A stretch of 64,000 nt of DNA from Schistosoma mansoni (GCF_000237925.1 NW_017386040.1:558001-622000); one strand, 5' to 3'. Counted from the first letter of the stretch, positions 11,108-23,275 are shown. Notes: generated by a model from the sequence alone, not told the origin. Translations and numbers: made by a program.

Positions 11108-11337
11108 AAATAATATAATGTTGAATGTCAACTATGTTTAACTTGTTTATAACAACAGGTAAGGTATTAAATCGAGTCAAACCATGTTATGAACCGTTCA
11201 TATTAAGACCATATCATATATTTACAACATAAAAAAATCAAGTATATTTTTTGAGCATATATTATTCTTTCAACTGGACTGCATTATCAAGCGCTTATTA
11301 TAGAAGTGTAAATTAATGATATCCAGAAAGATAATGA

Positions 11338-11387
11338 GAACTTCACGACTAAACAAACCAACTTAGAGAATAAATAACTCTAAAAAT
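11338..11387 (+). repeat. family C fragment, diverged
   Basis: 'gaacttcacgactaaacaaa' and 'cttagagaataa' follow family C order. Weak match. Confidence 0.35.
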
Positions 11388-11682
11388 CCCATCCTGAACC
11401 AAAGGTATTTCCCACCATCACAAAACTGGACACTATCTATCTATCGATTTCTGAGTATTGATAAGTGGTAGCCGAATGAGGAGTTCCAACGAATTATAGT
11501 TAGTTTAGCAGGGGAATAAATCACTTATTTATGTTTGTTTTGATTATTTTTAATGAAAAGGTAAAGGAAGGTCTTTGTAAATTTTTAACAGATTAATTTA
11601 TATCCAACCACATGGAATCACTAGTAATTTCCATTTCACTAGTAAAATACAAAGTTTTCTTTTGTATAACTATAATACGAAT

Positions 11683-12122
11683 GTGGATAGTGGCTAGCGG
11701 TGGAATCCAGGAATCGCGTTTCATCCTGTTCGGGACTCGTCAGTTGAATGTTCTTGAATCCAAGAGTTGAAGTTCACTCTGGGACTCGAACCCAGTACTG
11801 TTCGCTTCGAACGCCACTGCGTTATCCACTCAGCTACTTGTGCAATAGAGTGAAGTTTAAATTCAATTAGCATTGTTTGTTTGGATCTTCCCATTGATGT
11901 TTTGGACTGCAACTGCAACTGCCTCGATATAGCATTAATTAACAAGCATTGTAAGCAAAGATGGATAGTGGCTAACAGTGGAATCCAGTTCGACGCGCAT
12001 TTCGTCCTATTTGGCTATATCAAGGCAATACTCACAGTATGTACATATGCCAATAAGAGACTGATCAGTTGCAGTCCTAAACATCAATGGGAAGATTCAA
12101 ACAAGCAATACTAAGTGAATTT
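11683..12122. mobile_element. family A (Smα-like) composite
   Basis: A reverse monomer occupies 11683-11950: ribozyme region, B box complement (gactcgaacccagtactg), A box complement (ttatccactcagctac) and tail. It runs straight into the start of a second reverse monomer (agcaaagatggatagtgg), which flips near 12015 into a forward tail ending 'caatactaagtgaattt'. Tandem and inverted joins are both present. Confidence 0.85.
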
Positions 12123-13052
12123 ATAATGCAAATGATTTATTTTTATACCTCCAGTTAAATATAATAAATTTAAAAGCAAAAATGTACCTCTTAAACTCAT
12201 CAAATTGAAAGTTATTATTAATTTAAGCGGCCACCATATTTCAGTTTGATGAATTGACCAACTCAACAATTAACTTAAAAAGAGGACATCAGTTATGTTT
12301 CGAACTAGATATTATTCAATTATAGAATTTACAAACTCTGACCATTGAATGCCAACTCATATTTCTCTGTTATGAACTGAATTTTATATCTGGTGTAGTC
12401 GAGGGTTAACACTGACGAATAGAGATTTTTATGCCAACGACTAAACAACTTTTCAAGGCTTCATAATTTTCATTTGTACCTTAATCGATCCTATGTCGTG
12501 ACATAAGCCACTTATAAATTAAGTTAGTTCCCAAACTAAAATAACACTGAAGTAATGAAATATTTTATCATTATCTTAAGAACAGGATACAGACTGAATT
12601 AGAAGTATTAGAAGTAGAAAAGGAAGATTTAAGCTTGAAGATAATCATTCCAGCCAATAAATTTTGTCGTATATCAAAAGAAGATCTTGAATAATCATGT
12701 ATAATGTCAATCAAACTATTTACTTTTAAGAAAAAAATTCCTTCATAGTAACCAGTCAGCTTTAATATTCCTAAATGTAAAACTGCAAAGAATACTATTT
12801 CTGAAGTATATTAGTAAATCACAGCTACTTAAAACCGACCAACCACACACATACACATGTACAACCAGTTTCTATGAATGCAGTAAACTGGAAGAAAAAT
12901 AAATAATACCACTGAATAGATTAATAGTTTGAAAATGATAAATTCAATGATTATTCTGAAAACCATTAAGTTAAAAATTTATTAGAGTCAATGTAAAAAC
13001 AAACACTCATTCTTTTTAAACTGATTATCATCAAATAGAATAAAATACTAAT
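12123..13052. other. spacer, nothing recognised
   Basis: AT-rich. No gene or repeat family recognised. Confidence 0.5.
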
Positions 13053-13375
13053 GCCTACAAGCTATTGGCTATCTGAAATTAGTAGCTAACTGCAGAAGTT
13101 GATGGCTTTTAAAGTGAAAGTTACTGGGTTCGAGTCGCTGAGTGAACATCAATTCTTGGATGCAACTATAACCAGTTGACGAGTCCAAAAGAAGACGGAA
13201 TGCTCGTCCCGGATTCCACTGCTAGCCACCATCCATCTTTGCTTATAATTATTAAGTTTGTTTGGAAAACTGATCAATATTTTAAGTGATACGGTATTCA
13301 TTATTATGTTTGTATGTAGCCTATGTACCATAAATTTACTTCCGACTAGATCAGGCAAATGCCAAAAATACACAG
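13053..13375 (+). repeat. 323-bp duplicated block, copy 1 (contains a family A SINE)
   Basis: It is identical, apart from one visible base, to 14229-14551. The first ~200 bases are a diverged Smα-like SINE (ggttcgagtcgctgagtgaa; ribozyme TTGACGA ... CGGAAT, not functional). Confidence 0.9.
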
Positions 13376-13740
13376 GGGGAGAGGTCATCCTGAACATGTT
13401 TTGATGGTTGCTCAAAGTGACCAGAAAACTCCGCATCTTGTAAGCACCTTCACTGAAGAGGACTACATCGTATGAGCGTTTCTAAGTCAACGAGGGGATC
13501 TTATGATAGGACATCAATTCCTAAGACCTTAGACGATGAAAACGTTACCTCCATAACAATTTCTTCGACAAAAATGGAGAAAGATGGCAACCCAGATGAA
13601 CACATGAATTTGGCTATTTTGAAGATAGTTCACCATAAGCTTTTACTCGACCGATAAAAGTTGAGTAGAGATCCTTCACAAGATTTATGCGCTTCGCTGG
13701 TGAGGATTATAGTGACAAACAGAGTTTAATGTTATCTTTT
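13376..13740. other. sequence present between the duplicate blocks, unrecognised
   Basis: More GC-rich than its surroundings, with a 61-codon open frame at 13472-13657 starting MSVSKSTRGSYDRTS. I recognise no protein family. Its composition suggests old coding DNA, possibly LINE or gene debris. Confidence 0.35.
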
Positions 13741-14028
13741 TTTATTATTATTATTATTAGCTTTATTCAATATTATATTTTTGGTACAATATAGAATTCT
13801 CAGCACAAAGTACTTCAATAAGTTTCGGTTTCTTACTTCTTCGTCCTTCCTGACGATAAATATTGAGTGATCGCCAGTTAGAAGTTAGCAGCCCAGTCAA
13901 TCGACATCTGGATAATGTACATTCTTCTCGCTGCATATTGCCAGCAACCACGATATCTCTGATTAAGCCTTCTGTAACCTTTACAGCGAAAGGTCTTACA
14001 CTTTTCAGAAACCCACGAAATTGATTCC
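13741..14028 (-). mobile_element. LINE-like 3' end, family D, cut by the gap
   Basis: A (TTA)n run at 13741-13757 is the sense-strand AAT tail. The body matches 8782-9170 and continues into the N run. Confidence 0.7.
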
Positions 14029-14228
14029 NNNNNNNNNNNNNNNNNNNNNNNNNNNNNNNNNNNNNNNNNNNNNNNNNNNNNNNNNNNNNNNNNNNNNNNN
14101 NNNNNNNNNNNNNNNNNNNNNNNNNNNNNNNNNNNNNNNNNNNNNNNNNNNNNNNNNNNNNNNNNNNNNNNNNNNNNNNNNNNNNNNNNNNNNNNNNNNN
14201 NNNNNNNNNNNNNNNNNNNNNNNNNNNN
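14029..14228. other. assembly gap (200 N)
   Basis: Exactly 200 N, so a placeholder rather than a measured length. Confidence 0.99.
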
Positions 14229-14551
14229 GCCTACAAGCTATTGGCTATCTGAAATTAGTAGCTAACTGCAGAAGTTGATGGCTTTTAAAGTGAAAGTTAC
14301 TGGGTTCGAGTCGCTGAGTGAACATCAATTCTTGGATGCAACTATATCCAGTTGACGAGTCCAAAAGAAGACGGAATGCTCGTCCCGGATTCCACTGCTA
14401 GCCACCATCCATCTTTGCTTATAATTATTAAGTTTGTTTGGAAAACTGATCAATATTTTAAGTGATACGGTATTCATTATTATGTTTGTATGTAGCCTAT
14501 GTACCATAAATTTACTTCCGACTAGATCAGGCAAATGCCAAAAATACACAG
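14229..14551 (+). repeat. 323-bp duplicated block, copy 2
   Basis: It starts at the first base after the gap and matches 13053-13375 with a single difference. It then diverges at 'cacag|tgatcag'. Confidence 0.92.
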
Positions 14552-15280
14552 TGATCAGTTTTATGTGTCAATAATATTCTTTACGTTTTTTCTCTACTCT
14601 TTTGAACAGATTTTACTCATCATAAATATCAAACAATATAAATACTCGAGTTAAATATAGGATTTACTGTCGTTAACATTTAAGTTTTGTGTTAAATGTA
14701 ATGAGCAATATAATTGTGTCTGTCAGTTTACAGACTGAACAGTTTTTTAATTCATTTTCAAGGGTTTGAATTTTCCATTTGTTGACGTTGAGATCTGATC
14801 ACTCTTGCTCAGTTCCTTCCTGTTAGGATTGCCCTGATATTGCCATTAAGAAAAACATTTTGGTTGGATTTAGGACGTGCGTCTTGTTCTTTTAGGGACT
14901 TATCAAAATGATGTACTTTCACTCTACTGTTGATGTTTGCAGAGATACTAGAACCCTGTACCTTTCCCCCCATACGCTAAACTTATTATCCTTCTGATTA
15001 CTGAGTACAGATATCCACTAGTATGTAGATTGTGATGAGTTTTTTATTGCCATCTTGAATTTCACTGCTAGCCACTGTTCAATACTGTTTAAGAATGAAA
15101 ACGTTTTACTGAAGTTGATAATTAATACAGAAAAATATCCAGTAAATGTTTCTAATTTTACGCAATGCAAATTTTGTGTTCTAGTTAAATGGTTTATTGT
15201 TTTCTAAGCAAACAGTGATCGTCTGAGAATCGCCTTGATACTACTATTATGTCAGAAGTTTTAAATCGACGTTTTGGTGG
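14552..15280. other. spacer, nothing firm
   Basis: AT-rich. A short 'ttcactgctagccactgttc' near 15060 may be a very old family A trace. Confidence 0.45.
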
Positions 15281-15460
15281 TGAAAAGCATTGTGATCCAG
15301 GATGAGTGTTTCATCCCATTCAAAACTTGTTAGGTGGATGTGTCTTCAGTCGTGTTAGTGTTTACATATAAACTTGAACCGGGTACCTTTCGCTTTCAGT
15401 ATCAACGTATTATTCACTTAGCTACCGAGTCCAGATTACCACTAACTTGTGGCTAAATAG
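15281..15460 (-). mobile_element. old family A copy
   Basis: 'gatccaggatgagtgtttca', 'gaaccgggtacctttcgctt' and 'ttattcacttagctaccgag' keep Smα order in reverse, but divergence is high. Confidence 0.65.
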
Positions 15461-15604
15461 GAATGTAGGGGAGAAATGCACAAGATGCATAAGTGCTAAA
15501 ATAGACTGATCAGTTAGGATCAATAGAATAAAGAACAGAAATATTCAAACCCTAACAAACTTGATCCATGCATGTTGTACGGGTTAATGATTTTTGAACT
15601 CAGT

Positions 15605-15742
15605 ATCTGAGTTAGTAATACTGTAGGTATTTAACGTGAAAGATATCATTTTTGGATCCCAGTATGAGCATTAACATAGGGATGAAGGTACATACGACTG
15701 ACAAAACGCGCCTCCTGGACTACACTGCTAGCTGCACTCTAT
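15605..15742 (+). mobile_element. old family A copy
   Basis: Degraded A and B box region, then 'cgactgacaaaacgcgcctc' and 'ctacactgctagctgcact'. The ribozyme has lost stem II. Confidence 0.6.
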
Positions 15743-15924
15743 GTATTCGATTTTACCTGTGTCATATTGACTGTATCGAGCAAACCCACATTCGATCGAC
15801 ATATATCAACCAAGGTTGATCGGATTTCAGCCAGAATATCAACAGCGAGGTAATACAATCTGTTTCAAATTGAATTCAAACTCATCTCTACTGCACACGT
15901 AAGGGGCAATCTGAAATCAATTGT

Positions 15925-16075
15925 CAATTGGATAATACGATGATGTTTGAAGCGAACGGTAATGGATTTAATTTTCAGAGTGAGCATCAACTCTGGGATA
16001 CAGTTCCGAAAAGTTGTCGTATCGTAAACAGGTTTAAGCTTGAGTCCTGGGTCACATTACTATCCATATTTTATC
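15925..16075 (+). mobile_element. old family A copy
   Basis: 'tggataatacgatgatgttt', 'gaagcgaacggtaatggatt' and 'gagtgagcatcaactctggg' are Smα head sequence. The ribozyme is not recognisable. Confidence 0.6.
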
Positions 16076-16378
16076 TTTTCAATCTTTCAACTGCTTAATT
16101 ATATCAAGTATAAAATAGGATTTCATTTATTTATTTCTAGTTACTAAGAAACAATAAAATTTAACCTACTATTATGTATAGGGTATGATCTCTATATATG
16201 TTTATGTTTTAAATTACATCCTTTAATATAAATAAACAACAGAAGAGATTGACAATTGAATAATCTCAGTGAATATATTGTATTAGTTACAATAGATTTG
16301 TTAATTATCTTTTAATTGTTTATTTGTAAACAACCACTACTAATGTATAATATTTTTATAATAATATTGAGTTCTTTT

Positions 16379-16695
16379 TAAGCAAAGGTTGATAATTGCT
16401 AGTAGTGGAATCCAGGACGCGTGTTTCGTCCTATTTGAGACTCGTCAGCCGGATTTACCTGCATTTCAGAATAAATTAAAATGAATTAAAACTTCATTGT
16501 ACTGCATAAGGAAGTGGCTATCTGAACTCAGTAGATAACTGGAGAAAGTGATGGCGTTTGAAGCGAATAGTAGTGAGTTCGAGTCTCGGAGTGAACATTA
16601 ATTCTTTGATGAAGGTAAATTCAGCCGACCAGTCCTAAATAAAATGAAACGTGTGTCCTGAATTCCACTGCTAGCCACCATCTATCTTTGCTTAT
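16379..16695. mobile_element. family A (Smα-like), head-to-head halves
   Basis: Reverse ribozyme part at 16379-16470 (gacgcgtgtttcgtcctatt), then a forward head and ribozyme at 16480-16695 (ggcgtttgaagcgaatagta; CCGACCAG; 'tccactgctagccaccatct'). Confidence 0.85.
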
Positions 16696-16699
16696 AGTG

Positions 16700-17230
16700 C
16701 TTGAAACTCATAGTGTATGATAAAGTCATGTAGCATTGTTCAATCAGTTAAAATGACAAACGACTTGGTAAAACTTATCCATCTATCCAAATTATCATTT
16801 TAGATGGAACTAACATGGTGAATAGCAAAACATTTAAAATAATTTTAAAGGTATCAATGATAGTAATCAAGATTAAATATACAACATATGGTTCAAGAAT
16901 TTCGAATGATTTCCTAGAATAATGATTATGAGAGAATATTGGAGCTGAAAATTTCTTGGAGAATAAAATTGTGTACATTTCTATACAGTTTATGATTTCA
17001 TAGACTAATACAATGCCTTGTTTTAACTGTTATTAGCTTCTAACTTACCTAATCTTACTTCAATCAGGTATTAAAAATCGAGGTGACTATAGTCAGTTAT
17101 ATAGAGGACATTAATCCATTGCCATGACTAACATAGGCCATCTAGCCTCCTGTCTTTTGCAAACTGAAACAAACTACTGAAGTTCTTATTTTGAACATTA
17201 TTCTAAGATCAAGTTTTATAATATAACTGT
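16700..17230. other. spacer, nothing recognised
   Basis: AT-rich, no feature supported. Confidence 0.5.
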
Positions 17231-17232
17231 TT

Positions 17233-17377
17233 GTATTTTCATAGTTGAAATCATGAGTCAATTGAAGCTTGACCACCATGGAAAATCTGAAAGCCCTGGA
17301 CGGCCGTTTTGTCCTATTGTGGGACTCCTCAGCAGTGCGCATCCAATTTCCTACCTCATGAGATTCGAACCCAGGAC
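17233..17377 (-). mobile_element. family B 3' half
   Basis: It runs from 'ttttcatagttgaaatcatg' to the B box (gattcgaacccagg). The ribozyme keeps core and stem II, but GAAA has become AAAA. Confidence 0.88.
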
Positions 17378-17667
17378 TATTTGATTAAATATTTACCCTG
17401 GAATATGTTAATTTGATATTTTAGTTAATAAAACCTAAACTATGTGTAAACAATTTCAGTCTTTGTAGTATTTCCAAAAAACTTGAATTTATATTACCGT
17501 ATTTACACATAAAATGAAGGAATAACTTTTGATTAAAATTTAATTTATCCATGTATAAATTACACTTTAATTGATAATAATTAAATAGTTAGGATTTAAA
17601 CAGAAATTCATGATATTAGTCTAAACTCAACAAATTCCACAAGTTTACATTTATAATTACTATGTGC

Positions 17668-18020
17668 ACACTAGTGACTAGATTCAAAATGGATTTCTTG
17701 GAGTTCTAGTTAGAAGCTGTGACGAGTGGAGTCCAATCGTGTCTGTTGTGAGGTAGTTACCTATCAAAGACAATGGAAGATGGTCGTGCAATATCATGGA
17801 CTGGTTGAAGTTAGACATTAACATCATTGGATACCGGCAAAGTGGTTTAAAAGTTAAGCAACCGTGCGCGAGACAGAGGGTCTCGGTTCGAATCCTAAGT
17901 GTGTAACCGTGCATGTGCAATGCTGGGGCGTCCCATACTGGGACGAAACGGCCGTCCAGTGTTTCCAGGTTTTCAATGATGATCTAATATTGATTCATTC
18001 ATGATATCGCTCTAAACTCA
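17668..18020 (+). mobile_element. family B, diverged subfamily, near full length
   Basis: The 5' region, a head (ccggcaaagtggtttaaaag) and B box (cggttcgaatccta) are present. The core reads CTGGGGCG, but stem II with loop 'catact' and GAAACGGCCGTCC are kept. Several copies here share the 'catact' loop (for example 33145-33335), suggesting a subfamily. Confidence 0.82.
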
Positions 18021-18425
18021 ACAATCTCCACAACCATATACAACCATATACTAGTCAATAGTTGGCTAATGAACTATACATGAAGTAAAAAATGAGTTGT
18101 AAATAAACAGTTACAGAGATAAAAGAAAAAAAACATGTTAATTCCAGCATGGTTTTATGTAAGTCACGTTAAAGAATGTTACTGTGCATAAAACTGTGGT
18201 TCAGGACTTGTAGGTTCAATGCCTTCAATCATTTAATATAAAATGATAGTAGTTAAACTAATTATCTGTATCTGATGTAATGCTTCACATTAATTGTTAC
18301 AATAAGATTAAGTTAAAAATAGTTTGATTAACATTTGTGACATTATATTAACATATGAGTACCTAATAATATGCATATATACAGGACATTGTATACACTT
18401 CTAACAATTGAATTAAAGAGTCGAT
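18021..18425. other. spacer, nothing recognised
   Basis: AT-rich. Confidence 0.5.
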
Positions 18426-18655
18426 CTAAGCTAGACCACCATTGAAAATCTGGAAGTACTGGACGTCCATCTCGTCTTAGTATGGGACTCATGAGCAGCG
18501 CACATCTACGATCCCACACTTGTGATTACGAAACCAGGACCTTTGGTCTCATGCGCAAACGCTTAACCACTGGACAACTGAGCAGTCATCCAACGGTGTT
18601 AATGTTGAATTCAACTGTTTAAAATACTACGATCTCCAAAAATTCCTTTACTAAC
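18426..18655 (-). mobile_element. family B copy, diverged
   Basis: It runs in reverse from 'gatctaagctagaccaccat' through the ribozyme and head (cgcttaaccactggacaact), followed by 'cgatctccaaaaattcctt' in forward tail orientation. Confidence 0.78.
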
Positions 18656-18904
18656 ACTGGATATATTATTATTTAGTCCAGTTACTTGTAAATTGTTTCC
18701 TCAGTAGGATTTGAAATTTTTAGTTTCTGTAGGCAATTAATCAAGATAATTTGACTTATTTAAATACTTGGATAGGAATCTAGTGAACAGAATCTTTTAT
18801 AATTGTAAGCCGAAGGCAGAATAATCAGTAGCTATTTAAATATCAGTTCAAAATGAATTAAATTAAAATCTTGTCTATCTATTGTAGCTAGATTTAATAG
18901 TTAA

Positions 18905-19075
18905 ATTTGTGGCTCAATTAGAGCTAGAACAACGTGGTAAACCTAGTAGAACTGGACGGCCTTTTCGTCTTGCTATGAGACATCTCAGAAGTATACATCC
19001 GCTAACTAACCCCTCAAGATTCAAACCCAGGACCTATCTGTCTTACGCGTGAACGTTTAACCTTTAGATTCATTT
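18905..19075 (-). mobile_element. family B copy, diverged
   Basis: 'tcaattagagctagaacaac', 'ggccttttcgtcttgctatg' and a B box remnant (gattcaaacccaggacctat). Confidence 0.72.
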
Positions 19076-19152
19076 TAGAAAAATTCTATCACACACTCAT
19101 CAGTACATAATCACATAAGATTGTTTAATGGATTGTTTAACAATTGTATAAG

Positions 19153-19320
19153 AAATTGCAATCTCGCGAGGCGAGATGGTGGATGCGCACTGCTGAGGAG
19201 TCCCACAGTAGGACGAAACGCCCGTCCAGTCCTTCCAGGTTTTCCCTGGTGGTCTAGCTTCAAATGACTCATGATCTCAACTATATAAAATTGCTAAAAT
19301 CTCCACGAAACCCCCTTCTA
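19153..19320 (+). mobile_element. family B 3' half with good ribozyme core
   Basis: 'ctcgcgaggcgagat', core CTGAGGA, stem II GTCC-GGAC, CGAAACG, cleavage triplet GTC. Stem III is weakened (ACGCCCGT) and stem I has one mismatch. Confidence 0.88.
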
Positions 19321-20559
19321 ATAATTATGCAAACTAATTGTTTTCTTTAATACAGCTTATTTTTGTGTAACCTCATTTGATATTACACATAAAACGAGCT
19401 ATTTAGTAGTAAAGTTTCTTCAGTCATTATTTCTGATATAATTCTTTTGAATAAATCGCGATATGGACACTTCTCAAAGTGCATTATTATCGTATTGGAT
19501 GATATACGATCATGAATAAGAAGCCTAATCGCATCTGGATTTGTGCTAGTTGACTATGATCAAAAAGAAATATCGACAATAATGAGGAAACTGAAACTGA
19601 CCTTGAGATATTATCTGGTGTCATACAGCATAACAACAAAATTATTTATTGTAAAACTATCGGCATCATAGGACATCAGTCCAAGTTTAACTGATTCAAT
19701 GACAATGTATTGGACTGTGACACTGAATAATATTGGTCTGACTTCAATGGTAAACGTCAGTTCCTTCATGATTGTAGACAAACCTTTTACATGAAAGTCA
19801 ACTAGCTCAGAACCTAGTTTAAGAGAGTAAGAATAAAGATTTAAACAGAATCATATTTCATTTGCATATCGTTAGCTGCTTATAGCAATGTGTAATATTT
19901 AAAGATCATAACTAAAAAAATTTAGTTTCAAATTGCTTACATGGAAGAGTCTAGTAGGAGATTCTTATGATCATAGATCAGTACAGAATAGTAAGGATGC
20001 AAGCAAGTTTACTAAACTAGCTTATATATACATGTATATATAATATCAAAGAATGTATACAACATTGTTAACAACAAACGACCAGAAGGCTCAAAACAAG
20101 TAGTTACGTAATAAGTAAACGTTTAGGAAAAATGAACGGTATTTCCTGTCAAATATGTTCAAATGTCCACTGAGATATTTCATTCTTTCAATAAAAACAT
20201 TACAGATGAATGCCAATTTTTTTTATTATTCTTTCGAAAGAAGCATAATTTGACCTTACTTAACGATAGATGGTAATTCATTACAAAGATTGTATTCCGT
20301 CCGTAGAAGTAAATGTTTTGATAAATGCCTATTATTTTTACTATGAAAATAATACCGAATGAATAACTATCAGTAGTATACCAAAGTTTGATAAGAAAGA
20401 TTATGTAATACAATTTCCATAGACGTATAAAAATTATGATCAGAGAAAGGTGACAATGAATGCTTATACCCATGTAATCCGTGAAATACATAAGTTATAA
20501 CAAGATTTTGAGGTGTAAATGTTTTATAATGAGAAGTGGGCTCTAATTGCACGCGTTGA
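19321..20559. other. spacer, no gene supported
   Basis: AT-rich. Reverse open frames at 20180-20491 and 20370-20552 lack splice context and recognisable motifs. Confidence 0.45.
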
Positions 20560-20830
20560 AGCCCTTAATCTTTTGGACGGTGGATGGTGGTACAATTTCT
20601 TGGATTGGTTGAAGTTAGACATTAACACCGTTGAACACCAACTCAGTGGTCTACAGATTAAGCGTTTGAGAGCGAGACCAATTAGTCTTCGGTTCGGATC
20701 CCGCGAAGCAGGATCGTCAATGAGTACTACTGAGGAGTTCCATACTGGACTAAAACTGTCATCCAATTTTTCTAGGTTTTCCATGTTGATCTAGCTTTAA
20801 CTGATTCATGAACTCAACTATTAAATTGTT
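20560..20830 (+). mobile_element. family B copy, diverged
   Basis: Head (caactcagtggtctacagat), B box (cggttcggatcccg), and a ribozyme with CTGAGGA but stem II and GAAA altered (ggactaaaac). Confidence 0.8.
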
Positions 20831-21213
20831 AGTATGGTATACAAACATCAATATATATATCTTCATGTTTCTATTCATATCATATTACTGTAGCGTTGAT
20901 CTATGTTTTCCTTTTTTTTTCTCCTTTTTTTATTACTGATACAATAAAACCGTTTTAAATGTAGACAATTAAATAGGAAACATGTTTCTATTCATTGTAA
21001 TTCTATAATAACTGATTAGATCATAAATGTTCATCTCCTTTTTTTTTCTTCCAAAGAGGCATATATATTACATCCATTATTTTATATGGTATCAAATCAG
21101 TTTTAGAAATGAATTTAGTTAGAGTAAATTTGTTTTATTCTAAAATAACCCAGTATCTGTGTGATCAGTTCTAACCTAAATGTATGTTTTATCGATTCGT
21201 ATATGTGACGAAT
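20831..21213. other. spacer with poly-T runs
   Basis: T-rich stretches only. Confidence 0.5.
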
Positions 21214-21590
21214 GTTATTTCAAGATGGACATTAATGCCAATAATTTATTCATTGATTGCCGCTTTAACAACAATGGGTTCTAGTAATTACATTGGACTA
21301 TTTCACTTCATTTGCTTTCGGAGACACTTTGGTACATGTTCATCCAATCCAACTTTTAGGTTCCGAATTCTCATTCTTATATAGGTGTATCCATAAAAAA
21401 TAGATAAATTGGTGAAAACAGGGAGATATGTTGCAACTGTTTTGGAGAATTGTAAACATTTTTTATCCGTGATCATTACAATTTAAACCATAAATCTAAC
21501 TACAATAAATAGCCAGTTATTTTATATATTTGAAATCATGAGTCAATTGAAGCTAGACCACCATGGAAAATCTGGAAGCACCAGACGGCC
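21214..21590 (+). repeat. 377-bp duplicated block, copy 1
   Basis: Collinear without indels with 30269-30645. There are about two differences in the first 325 bases and several more in the last 60, where family B sequence begins. Its non-SINE part is not a repeat I recognise. Confidence 0.9.
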
Positions 21591-22060
21591 ATCTTGTCCT
21601 AGTATAGGAATCCTCAATAGTGTGCATGCAAGATTCCGCACTCAGGACTAGAACCCGAGTCCTTCGATCTCGTGCGCGAACACTTAACCTTTAAACCACT
21701 GAACTAGTATCCAACGACGTTAATGTCTAACTTCAATCTATCCATGATCGAGACAGATTTTTTAGGGTTCTAGTAAGAAACTATGACCAGTGGAGTTCAA
21801 TCCATGTCTAGTATGTGGTGGTTATCCACCGAAGACAATGAAAGAAGCGTTCTGCAAGATCATAGATTGATTGAAGATAGACATTATCACTGTTGAATGC
21901 GTGAGACCGAAGATCCTATCTTCAAGTCCCGTGCGTTGTGTCATAGATGCTCACCGCTGCAGAGTCCCATTACTAGAGCGAGGTGGCTATTCTGTACTTC
22001 CAAGTTTTTATTAATGATCTGGCCTACGTCGACTGATCAATTCAACTGTGAAAACTTCTT
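21533..22060. mobile_element. family B, head-to-head copies
   Basis: Reverse copy at 21533-21750, including a head (cacttaacctttaaaccact), then forward sequence at 21750-22060 from 'agggttctagtaagaaacta' to a decayed ribozyme and tail. Both belong to the diverged 'ctagta' loop subfamily. Confidence 0.78.
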
Positions 22061-22483
22061 TAGTACTTAATAAAAATAGTGGAATGCATTTCATTCTTTA
22101 CCAATAGACATTATACTACTTATGTATATATATATATATATATAAGTAGTCCACACTACAGTATCACTTAATTAAATCTCATTTATGATAGAATTTTAAG
22201 AATCCGCCAAAATGAATGAAGAAATAAATAAATCATGGTTAATCTTAATTTATATGAATAAAATTAAACAATAATTTTCTTTTGAAAAATACAAAAAAAA
22301 TTAATTTTATTTTCTGATATAGACTCATAAAGAATTATTCCTTCGACGGGAAAACATTTTTTTTTTTCAAAAAAACTATAAAACTCAAAGATTAGACTTA
22401 ATTTATTCTTCTTCTATTAAAAGTATCATTTATTTAACATTGAACTTTTTTCTCCCGGTATATTCAATTTGAATGTTGAATAT
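22061..22483. other. spacer with (TA)n at about 22122-22144
   Basis: The motif 'tatatataagtagtccacac' resembles one edge of family F. Otherwise AT-rich. Confidence 0.45.
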
Positions 22484-22572
22484 CATAATAGGACGAAACG
22501 GCCGTCCAGTGCTTCCAGGTTTTCAATGGTGGTCTAGCTTCAATTGACTCATGATTTCAACTATGAGAATAT
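22484..22572 (+). mobile_element. family B 3' fragment
   Basis: Starts inside ribozyme stem II (ataggacgaaacggccgtcc) and runs to the tail. Confidence 0.88.
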
Positions 22573-22654
22573 CAATTTCATAATTTTGATGAAATCAAAA
22601 AACCATTCAATGAAAATGAACTAACTATTACATATAATTTATTCTTATTTTGAG

Positions 22655-23038
22655 AATGGGGTTTAGTGGAGATTTTAGTAATTAGATAGTTGAATTCATG
22701 ATTCAATTAAAGCTAGATCGATATGGAAAACGTGGAAGAACTGGACGACTTTCACTACAGTGTGAGACTCCACAGCAGTGCACGTACACGATCGTGCCAG
22801 GCGAGATTCGAACCAAAGATTTATCGGTCTCGCACTCGAACACCTGACCTGTAGACTACTGAGATGGTGTTCAACGGTGTCTCTTTTCAAATAATCCACG
22901 AAATTGAGCCAACATCCACCATTGTCTTCAGTGAGTTATTATCTCACAACAGATCTAATTGAACTCCACTTGTCATTGCTTCTCACTAGAACTCTAAAAA
23001 TACCTATTAGAGCTACAACCATTAGTGAGCATATGATA
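22655..23038 (-). mobile_element. family B, full-length diverged copy
   Basis: Tail, ribozyme (damaged), B box (gattcgaaccaaag), head (acctgacctgtagactactg) and the 5' region through 'tagtgagcatatgataa', all in reverse. Confidence 0.85.
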
Positions 23039-23044
23039 AGTAGT

Positions 23045-23275
23045 CTCAGAAAGGGGTTTTGTGAAGTTTATAGCAATTTGTTATTTAAATTATTGAGTTT
23101 AGAGGTTAGGCATTCGCGCGCGAGACCGATAGGTCCTGAGTTCGAATCTCATGGGGCGGGATCATGGGTGCGTACCACTGAAATATCCCACACTAACATG
23201 AACCGGCCGTCCAGTGTTTCCAAGTTTTCTATGGTGGTCTAGCTTTAATTGACTCATGAATTTAACTATACTTAT
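23045..23275 (+). mobile_element. family B copy lacking its 5' region
   Basis: It opens with reverse-type tail sequence (tcagaaaggggttttgtgaa). A forward head (gcgcgcgagaccgatagg), B box (gagttcgaatctca) and a damaged ribozyme follow, with GAAC for GAAA. It lies 7 bases from the previous copy. Confidence 0.82.

Noticed and set aside
10827-11180. Overlapping open frames on both strands with similar peptides recurring elsewhere (for example 1005-1248, 48298-48598)
   Set aside because: They are translations of family B SINE copies, not genes.
14021-14278. Open frames crossing N runs (also 30591-31003)
   Set aside because: Frame through undetermined bases has no meaning.
20180-20552. 103- and 60-codon reverse open frames
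   Set aside because: No homology recognised, no splice context, composition as expected for AT-rich spacer.
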